The notes beneath the pieces are model-generated. The model was not told where the DNA came from and made no database searches. It worked only from the letters and a program-made list of their open reading frames with translations. Below, in pieces: positions 19,260 to 26,531 of a stretch of 64,000 bases of DNA; the first letter of the stretch is position 1; every line of letters begins with the position of its first letter. The position numbers were made by a program, and so were the translations under genes. The DNA comes from Paradesertivirga mongoliensis (GTDB taxonomy: Bacteria; Bacteroidota; Bacteroidia; Sphingobacteriales; Sphingobacteriaceae): the NCBI RefSeq assembly GCF_024436395.1, contig NZ_JAFMZO010000002.1, forward strand, positions 1,116,001 to 1,180,000, given 5' to 3'.

Positions 19260-19423
19260 TCTTTATCCTGGTTTCAAGGGTAATTTGCGCTTACAGAAAG
19301 ATTATTAGCAAATTAAAATACTATTTTTGCCGTTCTGAAAGCCATTTAACAATCGCCTAAGATACAAACTTTAAACAATTTAATAAGCGCAGCGCCTGTT
19401 GGTTTTACACATATTATCCACAA

Positions 19424-19948
19424 ATGACAACCATTATTGCAAGTACTAACCGCCCCGAAAGTTACACGCTCAAAGTTGCTGAATACTATAAAAGCGGCCT
19501 GCAAAGCATGGGCCTGAACGCTGAAATATTATCCCTTGGAAACCTCCCGGAAAAAATTATTCACCCGGCGATGTATGAGAATCAGAAGATCGAAAGCTGG
19601 CAGCCCATCCAGGATCTAATCACGTCCACACAAAAATTTATCTTTATTATCCCTGAATACAACGGCAGTTTTCCGGGCATTTTAAAAGTGTTTATCGATG
19701 CCTGTGAATTCCCCGCCAGTTTCAGAGGAAAGAAAGCAGCACTGGTCGGAATTTCGACAGGAAAATATGGAAATATCCGGGGAGTGGATCACTTTACAGG
19801 AATATGCCATTATATGAACCTGGAGGTGATGTCGCTGAAGCTGCATATCCCTAGCATCCATAAAGAGTTTGATGAGCACGGTAAATTATTTAAAGCGGAC
19901 ACTGTAAAATTTACAGCGCAGCAGATGGAGAGGTTTGTGGGATTTTAG
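19424..19948 (+). CDS. NADPH-dependent FMN reductase family flavoprotein
   Basis: The 174-residue flavodoxin-like protein begins MTTIIASTNRPESYTLKVA and contains FIFIIPEYNGSFPGILKVFIDA, the usual FMN/NADPH-dependent reductase motif, and GKKAALVGISTGKYG. The predicted role is NAD(P)H-dependent reduction of FMN, quinones or azo compounds; the substrate is unknown. It is a single gene, transcribed away from parA and convergent with the response regulator gene 18 bp further on. Confidence 0.88.
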   Translation: MTTIIASTNRPESYTLKVAEYYKSGLQSMGLNAEILSLGNLPEKIIHPAMYENQKIESWQPIQDLITSTQKFIFIIPEYNGSFPGILKVFIDACEFPASFRGKKAALVGISTGKYGNIRGVDHFTGICHYMNLEVMSLKLHIPSIHKEFDEHGKLFKADTVKFTAQQMERFVGF

Positions 19949-19966
19949 ATTGTGGAGACCTTAACC

Positions 19967-20710
19967 CTACAATTGCAACAGAGCCTTCAACTTCACATAC
20001 CCCGTTTTACTCACCGGCATACTTTCTCCTGATTTGATAATTACCCTGTAAGAATCTTTTTCATAAGGCTCCAATTTCGTTATCTCGGGAACCTTTACGA
20101 TAAAGGAGCGATGAACCCTTACGAATTGCTTGTCGTCTAAACTGTTCTCGAAAAATTGCATGGTTTTATTCTTCAGAAAAACACCTTCCGACGTATGGAT
20201 TTTCACATAATCATCGTAGGCTTCCAGGTAAGTAACATCTGTGGTAGGAATAATTTTTATAGAGCTGCCAGATTTTACTACGATACGTTCGCTGTGAGCC
20301 GGAGAAACCGGAGCATTCTGCAATAAATCCTGAACCTGCTGCTTTACTTCGCTCAGATGTTGCTTTTCAATCCACTTTTCTACCGCCTTTTTAAAACGGT
20401 CCTTTGAGAACGGTTTCAGCAGATAATCGATCGCATGGGCTTCGAAGGCCTTGATTGCATATTCGTCAAAAGCCGACGTAAAGATCACACCCGGGCGATG
20501 CTCAATAAGTTCAAGCATTTCAAACCCGGTAATTTTCGGCATCTGAATGTCAAGAAATATCAAGTCGGGCTGATGCTGCGCAATCGCCTTGACGCCTTCA
20601 AAGCCATCGCCGCATTCTGCTACTACCAGTATCTCGGGATATTCTTCGAGGTATTCTTTTACAACTTCGCGGGCCAATGGCTCATCGTCTATCAGGATTG
20701 CCTTCGTCAT
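19967..20710 (-). CDS. LytTR-type response regulator
   Basis: The 247-residue protein has a receiver domain (IDDEPLAREVV, phosphoacceptor aspartate in LIFLDIQMP, KPFSKDR) and a C-terminal LytTR DNA-binding domain (about 145-245; VTYLEAYDDYVKIHT, FVRVHRSFIV). The start overlaps the histidine kinase stop by 4 bp, making a tight two-component pair. The third gene of the unit encodes a LiaF-like membrane protein, so an envelope-stress role is plausible but inferred. Confidence 0.93.
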   Translation of the reverse strand: MTKAILIDDEPLAREVVKEYLEEYPEILVVAECGDGFEGVKAIAQHQPDLIFLDIQMPKITGFEMLELIEHRPGVIFTSAFDEYAIKAFEAHAIDYLLKPFSKDRFKKAVEKWIEKQHLSEVKQQVQDLLQNAPVSPAHSERIVVKSGSSIKIIPTTDVTYLEAYDDYVKIHTSEGVFLKNKTMQFFENSLDDKQFVRVHRSFIVKVPEITKLEPYEKDSYRVIIKSGESMPVSKTGYVKLKALLQL

Positions 20711-21744
20711 ACTTGTGGGATTTTAACGGTAGTTGTAAAAATATCATTTTCTCCGCTTGTATCAAGGAGATCGGTTCGGGCGAATAATAAGTATAGCCTC
20801 CGCTTGATACTTCCCAGGCCGAAGCCGGTTCCGCTGTTGGGCCTTACGGTGCTTTTGTCGTATGGGTTCTTTATAACCAGCACAAGGTAGTTTTGAACAC
20901 ACTTTGCGTCGATAGTAATGGTTATCTCGCCGGTTGTATCATAGAGGCCAAATTTAATAGCGTTCTCTACCAGCGGTTGCAGTAGCATCGCCGGTAAAAC
21001 TAAACGGCTACAGCCCTCCTCCTGCTTGATTTCGGTTTTTAAGCGATGCCCAAATCTTACCTGTTCAATATCCAAATAGAGCTGTAAATGCTGAAGTTCT
21101 TCTTCGAGGCTTACAAATTCATTTTCTTCTTTGCGTAATGTCCCTCTCAGAAAATCGGAAAGCTGGTAAATCATTGTCCGTGCTTCATCAGGCCTGCGGC
21201 CGATTAAAGCGCTTATTGAGTTTAAGCTGTTAAACAGAAAATGTGGTTGGAGCTGTTGCCGTAAATTGTAAAGTTCTGCATCGCGGGCTAATCTTTCGGC
21301 GTCTGTTTTACGCCGTTCGTTTTCTTTTTGCTCCTGCTGAGTATACCAAAGCATACTAATCAGGCCCATGCCTGTGATCAATAAAAAGCCTACACAAAAC
21401 CGGAGTATTAAGGATTTATAAATAATACCCTCGTATACAGCATCATTGCTATAGATCTTCAGAAGCAGCAATCTGGTAAGGAAAACGGCTAAGGCTGCCA
21501 GCAATATGCACCAGGCAACGATATAAAAATACTTTCCTTTTCCCGGCTGATAGTAGCGCAGCGTATTGCTCACAATCAGGGCACAAAGCAAGATAATAAC
21601 GTTGCTAATAACTGCATCGGCAAAAGCCATCCGCCAGTCAAATCCCAGCCAATAAAACGTGGCTGCGTGCATTGCCATCCACACCAGCCAAGCGGCGGCA
21701 AGGAAACTTAATACGCGGGTTGACGACAATAATGACTTTGACAC
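20707..21744 (-). CDS. LytS-like sensor histidine kinase (His_kinase family)
   Basis: The 345-residue protein has four hydrophobic helices in the first ~150 residues, then the His_kinase core QLQPHFLFNSLNSISALI with the phosphorylated histidine, followed by an ATPase domain (PLVENAIKFGL, GTGFGLGSIKRRL). It is the partner of the LytTR regulator by a 4-bp overlap and lies 2 bp after the LiaF-like gene. No separate periplasmic sensing domain is evident, so the signal probably comes through the membrane region or the LiaF-like protein. Confidence 0.93.
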   Translation of the reverse strand: MSKSLLSSTRVLSFLAAAWLVWMAMHAATFYWLGFDWRMAFADAVISNVIILLCALIVSNTLRYYQPGKGKYFYIVAWCILLAALAVFLTRLLLLKIYSNDAVYEGIIYKSLILRFCVGFLLITGMGLISMLWYTQQEQKENERRKTDAERLARDAELYNLRQQLQPHFLFNSLNSISALIGRRPDEARTMIYQLSDFLRGTLRKEENEFVSLEEELQHLQLYLDIEQVRFGHRLKTEIKQEEGCSRLVLPAMLLQPLVENAIKFGLYDTTGEITITIDAKCVQNYLVLVIKNPYDKSTVRPNSGTGFGLGSIKRRLYLLFARTDLLDTSGENDIFTTTVKIPQV

Positions 21745-21746
21745 GT

Positions 21747-22532
21747 TTAGAAACTGCGAATATCTATTCCACCAAAAATTGAAGTTCCTTTTATCACCAG
21801 GTGCTTCTCATCCGAATGTGCATTTTCGGCCATAAATGGACGCCTGTCTTCTATTCCGCCGAAAATTGCCACCAGGTCTGATGATACTTTCCAGTGTGGT
21901 GGAACAATTATTTTAGTCCCGCCAAACACCTGTGTTATCTCAAGCTCGACGCGGGAAGAGCCAATGTCGGCCTGAGTCATGATGATCTCTGCACCGCCCA
22001 TGATGGCTACTATTTCTCCGCCCTGAAAGTTCTTTGAAACGATGTTCTTTTTTACACCACCAAAAATCGACACGATATCCAGGTAATCATCTGCAGAGGA
22101 TAAAGGTGGTGGAGCAATCGGCTCGTTGTCTTCGTTCACGCGCTTATCCCAAGCCAGATCCTGCGGCGGCAATCCATCATCAGACTTACCCCAATTGGTA
22201 ATCTTCTTCTTGCCAATAATCAGGTACATCCCTATTCCGATGATGGCAATGGGCCAGACGAACTCATCAAAATCTGCATGGGGGAGCACCTCATCGGCCA
22301 GGAAAATTACTCCGATAATGATCAAAATATAAGAGGAGGGATTGCGATATTCGTGTCGCTGACCGAAGAAAATGCCCAAGGCTATCAAAAACATGGGCCA
22401 GCTTATTATCCAATCGGGAATAAAAAGCCCAAGGCTTTGTAAAAGAAAAATTGATCCTAAAATTAACAAAGCAATCCCCACCCACTTCTTGGCTGCTCCC
22501 GCTTTCCTGTTCTTAAATTGTACTTCGCTCAT
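21747..22532 (-). CDS. LiaF-like membrane protein (DUF5668 plus LiaF C-terminal domain)
   Basis: In this 261-residue protein the N-terminal ~115 residues form four short transmembrane helices with glycine-rich loops. The C-terminal ~125 residues repeat a beta-rich pattern with FGGV, MGGAEI, FGGTKIIVP, FGGIEDRRP and FGGIDIRSF, the LiaF/toastrack-like signature. In Firmicutes LiaF inhibits the LiaS kinase. Here the gene is first in an operon with a LytS-type kinase and LytTR regulator, so a sensor-modulating role is reasonable but unproven. Confidence 0.82.
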   Translation of the reverse strand: MSEVQFKNRKAGAAKKWVGIALLILGSIFLLQSLGLFIPDWIISWPMFLIALGIFFGQRHEYRNPSSYILIIIGVIFLADEVLPHADFDEFVWPIAIIGIGMYLIIGKKKITNWGKSDDGLPPQDLAWDKRVNEDNEPIAPPPLSSADDYLDIVSIFGGVKKNIVSKNFQGGEIVAIMGGAEIIMTQADIGSSRVELEITQVFGGTKIIVPPHWKVSSDLVAIFGGIEDRRPFMAENAHSDEKHLVIKGTSIFGGIDIRSF

Positions 22533-22838
22533 TTGCTAAATAATTAATCAAACTTAGATAAAATCTTTTTATGCCTTTTAAATCTAAAGCTGATAAAGAT
22601 TCCCCTTCCCTACCCCACTTTTCAAACAATGACATTCTGGAATAAAAGTATAGGAGTTTCAACATGTAAACAATAGCGATTAGGCAGAACGGAGAGAGAA
22701 GTCGGTAAGCGACAGTAAAATGTCGGTAAAAATGCCTGCTAGAATTTTGGCACTTAGCGTGATTCTTATCACAACTTACCAAAACTAAATACGTATATTT
22801 AATATTATCATTATGTAACCATTTTATTAAGCCCAATC
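22533..22838. other. Divergent intergenic region with a small inverted repeat
   Basis: This 306-bp region separates the LiaF-like operon from the transglutaminase-like gene and shows no credible ORF. GTGAT (22759-22763) and ATCAC (22768-22772) form an inverted repeat 67 bp before the plus-strand ATG and could be an operator. No convincing promoter was recognised. Confidence 0.5.
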
Positions 22839-24029
22839 ATGGATTTCAGGAACCATAAATTTTGGAGCATATTTCTCAGTCTCATCTTGGTGTTTACACT
22901 TGGAAGGGCACAGAATTACAGCTTTGAGTTTTATGGTAACACCTTCAATTTTGAGTTAGATCAGGGCACAAGTGTGGCATTTGGAAGAGAGTTAACCGAA
23001 TCGTCTATCAAGTCGTTTTATACGGACATCAACAAGAGCAAGCATCAATCGATCTTGAAGGCACTTGCTCTTTATAAAGATAAACACCAGCTTAACGACT
23101 GGTTATATTATCAGCTGATCCGTAAAACTGCGCAACAAATCGCGCCCAAAGCCGAAAACTACTACCGGTACACTTTATACAAATGGTTTTTTCTGTCGAA
23201 GACCGGTTATGATGCAAGACTTGCCCTGGAGGGGGACAAGCTTCTTTTCTATGTAAAAAGTGAGGATGATATTTCTGATATCCCGTTTTATATTATCGAT
23301 GGACACCAGTACGTTTGTCTCAATATTCACGATTACCCTGGCATTGATTTAAAGAACAATAAAATTTATCCGGTAGAACTTGCTCTTGAAGAAGCAAAAC
23401 ATGTGTTTTCCTACAAGGTTACCCAGATGCCAGATTTTAAGCCTGAAGATTACACTATCAAAAACATCCAGTTCAGATATCGCCAGAAGGTTTATCATTT
23501 TGAGATTAAACTGACGCCGCAGGTGCAAACCATATTTGCTAATTATCCGGTGGTAGACTTCAAATCGTATTTTAATATTCCTCTTAGCAGAGAGACTTAT
23601 AGCTCGTTAATTCCATCGCTTAAAACGACGCTATCCGGGATGAGTCAGAAAAAAGGGATTGATTACCTGATGCGGTTTACCCGAAATGCTTTTTTATATG
23701 AAGATGATGAGCTAAATTTTGGGAAGGAAAAACGCTTAACACCCGAACAAACGCTATTCTCAGAATATAGCGATTGCGACGACAGAGCCGCCCTCTTTTT
23801 CTACCTGGTAAAAGAGATTTATAATTTACCGATGATTGCCCTGCTTTACCCCACCCATATCACCATGGCCGTACAGTTTGATAAACCGGTAGGTAAGCCG
23901 ATTATGTATAAGGGAAAGAAGTATTATGTTTGCGAGCCAACGCCACAGGCAGGCGATCTGAAAATTGGTCAGGTCGCGGCTAAGTATAGAAATGTGGGAT
24001 ATGAAGTGGTTTATGCTTATGAGCCCTAG
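22839..24029 (+). CDS. Secreted transglutaminase-like cysteine protease-fold protein
   Basis: The 396-residue protein has a signal peptide (residues 1-25, ending GRAQN). The N-terminal half is a Bacteroidota-type beta domain. The C-terminal ~150 residues look transglutaminase-like: the probable nucleophile is in YSDCDDRAALFFYLV, the histidine in YPTHITMAVQF, and an acidic/aspartate-like position follows at YYVCEPT. The catalytic assignment rests on motif spacing. It may be a peptidase or amidase rather than a crosslinking enzyme. It stands alone, transcribed away from the LiaF-like operon. Confidence 0.65.
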   Translation: MDFRNHKFWSIFLSLILVFTLGRAQNYSFEFYGNTFNFELDQGTSVAFGRELTESSIKSFYTDINKSKHQSILKALALYKDKHQLNDWLYYQLIRKTAQQIAPKAENYYRYTLYKWFFLSKTGYDARLALEGDKLLFYVKSEDDISDIPFYIIDGHQYVCLNIHDYPGIDLKNNKIYPVELALEEAKHVFSYKVTQMPDFKPEDYTIKNIQFRYRQKVYHFEIKLTPQVQTIFANYPVVDFKSYFNIPLSRETYSSLIPSLKTTLSGMSQKKGIDYLMRFTRNAFLYEDDELNFGKEKRLTPEQTLFSEYSDCDDRAALFFYLVKEIYNLPMIALLYPTHITMAVQFDKPVGKPIMYKGKKYYVCEPTPQAGDLKIGQVAAKYRNVGYEVVYAYEP

Positions 24030-24039
24030 CTAATTCAAT

Positions 24040-24125
24040 TTACTTAGTCGTAATAGTCAATTTACGCTTTGTAATGGCAAATTACACTACTGTAAAGACC
24101 ATTTACCTCGAGGTAATACCGGTAA
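24040..24125. repeat. Degenerate 21-bp repeats with TTAC-N6-GTAA arms
   Basis: GTAA recurs at 24050, 24071, 24092 and 24113, exactly 21 bp apart. Each is preceded by TTAC (24040, 24062, 24082, 24103), so every unit is a short inverted repeat; the last, TTACCTCGAGGTAA, is a perfect palindrome. The period and arms resemble the minisatellite at 3747-4028, though the sequences differ. Confidence 0.7.
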
Positions 24126-24338
24126 AGTTAACAATACCGGCGAAGAGTAGCGATATAGCCACGACCGAACCAAACTCTCGGGGTTAGTACTCCCAAAATC
24201 AAATCTTTCCAGTGCCCCTCCCAGCGTTAAACGGCCAGCCTCAATCTCTCTGACTAACCAGCGTCGAAACGATCGTTCATGTTGACTCTCGCCTTTGGGA
24301 AACAACTCTTTTGCTCTTTCAGACTTTACTTCTTTCAT
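24087..24338 (-). pseudogene. Remnant of an insertion-sequence orfA (transposase helper), 3' truncated
   Basis: Eighty-three codons are open. The N-terminal ~70 residues (RSFRRWLVREIEAGRLTLGG, then a region ending SLVRSWLYRY and LLTLPV) resemble the DNA-binding orfA proteins of Bacteroidota insertion sequences. After LPV the reading frame runs into the degenerate 21-bp repeats and stops. No orfB and no clear terminal inverted repeats are present. The family assignment is from memory of the pattern and is tentative. Confidence 0.5.
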
Positions 24339-24424
24339 TTTTTTCAGTTGTAAAACCTGTCAAGCTATTTCAGGAATAGACAGCATGTCTACAATATCAA
24401 TTACATCTCAATTTTGCTAATTAT

Positions 24425-24949
24425 TCAATTATACACGAAATTAGGATAGAAGTATTGCTTTATATATAAGGTATCAATGGGTTTGCTACTATGGATGGTA
24501 GCTAAAACTATCTCAGCTTCGATCAGCCACTTTGTTTGATCGGAGCTTTTTTCCGGATTTGTATTGATTCCTTTAACATATCCACCGATAGACTTTACTC
24601 CTATTAACGTGCAGCATATGCATAATTGAGAATAGCTAACGAGACCATTTGCAATATCTTTGGTATCTAATAAAAATGCATTCTTGTTAAGTGGGGCTTT
24701 AATCCATAAGGTGGATATTAATTGACACCCTCCTAAATTCCGCTCATCTTTAAACCAAAACAGACGATGTGCACCCGATTGAACCCGATGAAAAGAATCC
24801 ACATCGGCTTGGTCTGAAAAAAGATAGGAGCATTGGGAGTTTGCTTGGCAAGCGGAAAGATTATTTGGGCTAACTTCAATGCTATTCTTAGAACAGAATG
24901 CCAGACAGACGGTTAATGACACAAGGGGAATAATGATGATCTTTTTCAT
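24425..24949 (-). CDS. Orphan cysteine-rich lipoprotein of unknown function
   Basis: The 174-residue protein has a lipoprotein signal (MKKIIIIPLVSLTVCLAFCS; cysteine about residue 19). The mature part has several cysteines, including a CICC cluster (QLCICCTLIGV). I do not recognise the family. Base composition is more AT-rich than the neighbouring housekeeping genes, and it lies next to an insertion-sequence remnant, so recent acquisition is possible. It has no obvious operon partner. Confidence 0.6.
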   Translation of the reverse strand: MKKIIIIPLVSLTVCLAFCSKNSIEVSPNNLSACQANSQCSYLFSDQADVDSFHRVQSGAHRLFWFKDERNLGGCQLISTLWIKAPLNKNAFLLDTKDIANGLVSYSQLCICCTLIGVKSIGGYVKGINTNPEKSSDQTKWLIEAEIVLATIHSSKPIDTLYIKQYFYPNFVYN

Positions 24950-25048
24950 AAATACTATTTATGACTATACGAGATCATATAGCAAAGTGAAACAGGGCGA
25001 ATGTTATGATTAGATTAATTAGGCCGAACCACAAGATATGCGTTAAAC

Positions 25049-25075
25049 TAAAAAACCCCACCATAGTTGGCAGGG
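25049..25075 (-). terminator. Intrinsic terminator of the TonB receptor/beta-helix lipoprotein operon
   Basis: On the minus strand CCCTGCC pairs with GGTGGGG (with two G-U pairs) around a 6-nt loop, then TTTTTT. It lies about 25 bp after the stop codon at 25099. Confidence 0.8.
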
Positions 25076-25098
25076 CTTTAGAAATATTGAAGAGTTTT

Positions 25099-26448
25099 TT
25101 AGTAAGTAGTATTTTTTGGATCCCAGTTGGCCCAGCCGTTTGTCCAGTTAACAGTACCCATAGCGCCTGCAAATGTCTCTACAGTGAAACCAGTAGCTAA
25201 TTCGCCTTCAAACTTTGCTTTTCCGTTTGCTGGAGAAGAAGCCTTCAGAGTTAGATTTGGAGAACCCAACTCAATGCTATTAAACCCTGCTGCATCCAAA
25301 TTGGCTACAGTCGCATTTCCTTTTGTTCCTGCAAAGGTGGCTAAAGCCGCTGCATCTGCAAAAGAAGTTACAGTTCCAGACAAACCGTAATTGGCTGCGT
25401 TACCAAATACAAGATTGTTAGAGAACCCTGCTCTGCCTGCAAGCGCTTCAGCAGCCGGGAACTCTGTAAATTCTACAGCATTTCCTCTGGCATTAACAAT
25501 AATGGAGTTAGCTAAAACCATTCTGCTGTTAAGTCCGTAATGAATAGCTGCACCATGATTGGCGTTTGAGCTGGCTCCTGGACCAATAAAGGTAAAGTTG
25601 GATATAATTGGCTTGGTATAAACACCACCTGTTACGGCTCCTTTATTCTCAAGCTCAATAGCTTTAGAAACACTTTTATCAGCAAGGTTAGGATCTTTTA
25701 CAGAAATACCGTACTGGATTTTGCCAGTATATCCCTGATCGAAATCAAAATCATCGTCCACTGTTCTGTAAACCACCAGGTGACTTGCATTCACGGTTCC
25801 TCCAAAAAACTCAAAGCCGTCATCACCGCCGTAAGAAACCTGAACATGGTGAATAGTTGTTCCGCTACCTACACCGCAAAGGGTCAGTCCGTTAAGTTCT
25901 TTATCAGCTTCAACCGGATATCCCGCAAATTCGATACGCACATAAGTAAAGCTTCCTGAATTGTCTGCAGGAACGTTTCCACCATACTCTGCAACACCTG
26001 CGCCCAAGATTCCTCCTTCATACTTGGCGGTTCCGTCGGCTGTATTTACCGTGGATTTACCAGCGATAACTATACCTGCCCAATCACCTTCTTTCTTTAC
26101 ACCAACAGCTTGGTCAGATGTGAAAACAATAGGATTAGATGCCGTCCCATTTGCTTCGATGTCACCATCCTTTTCAATAAAAAGTGCTGCTTTAGTAGCC
26201 TTTTCACCTTTAATTACTGTACCTGCTGGGATAACAAGTTTTCCGCCTGCCATTACTCTAACATATCCTCTCAAAAGGTAAACTTTATTCGCATCAAGGG
26301 TTTTTGTAGAGGTTATCTGACCCTCTATGATTTCCTGTTCCTTCGCTATAATCTCGCCGTCAACGGGATCATTATCTTTACAAGCACTGAACACAGTTAA
26401 CGCTGCAAACAGCATAACCGTAAAAAATTTAGTTCTTTTAATATTCAT
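25099..26448 (-). CDS. Right-handed beta-helix lipoprotein next to a TonB receptor
   Basis: The chosen start is the ATG at 26448 (MNIKRTKFF), which gives a clean lipoprotein signal with lipobox FSAC; an upstream in-frame start at 26502 would add 18 unlikely residues. The mature ~430 residues consist of short repeated beta strands with GTVIKGEKATKAALFIEKDG, SNPIVFTSDQ, GDWAGIVIAGK and HHVQVSYGGDDGFEFFGG, typical of parallel beta-helix proteins. It follows the receptor gene by 83 bp, so it is probably a surface lipoprotein serving that receptor. Its ligand is unknown; the array of 11-bp hexamers before the operon suggests phosphate control. Confidence 0.75.
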   Translation of the reverse strand: MNIKRTKFFTVMLFAALTVFSACKDNDPVDGEIIAKEQEIIEGQITSTKTLDANKVYLLRGYVRVMAGGKLVIPAGTVIKGEKATKAALFIEKDGDIEANGTASNPIVFTSDQAVGVKKEGDWAGIVIAGKSTVNTADGTAKYEGGILGAGVAEYGGNVPADNSGSFTYVRIEFAGYPVEADKELNGLTLCGVGSGTTIHHVQVSYGGDDGFEFFGGTVNASHLVVYRTVDDDFDFDQGYTGKIQYGISVKDPNLADKSVSKAIELENKGAVTGGVYTKPIISNFTFIGPGASSNANHGAAIHYGLNSRMVLANSIIVNARGNAVEFTEFPAAEALAGRAGFSNNLVFGNAANYGLSGTVTSFADAAALATFAGTKGNATVANLDAAGFNSIELGSPNLTLKASSPANGKAKFEGELATGFTVETFAGAMGTVNWTNGWANWDPKNTTY

Positions 26449-26531
26449 AATCTTTCTTTTTATTAAGATGTCCAAAAATAAGTTCACTGTATTATCAGGC
26501 ATTTAAACTTATGTTACCTTATGATTAAATC

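Noticed and set aside
17545..19423. parS sites near parAB
   Set aside because: No 16-bp palindrome resembling known parS was seen here or elsewhere in the window by eye.
24975..25172. Minus-strand ORF of 65 codons with a hydrophobic end
   Set aside because: It overlaps the 3' end of the beta-helix lipoprotein gene and spans that gene's intrinsic terminator.
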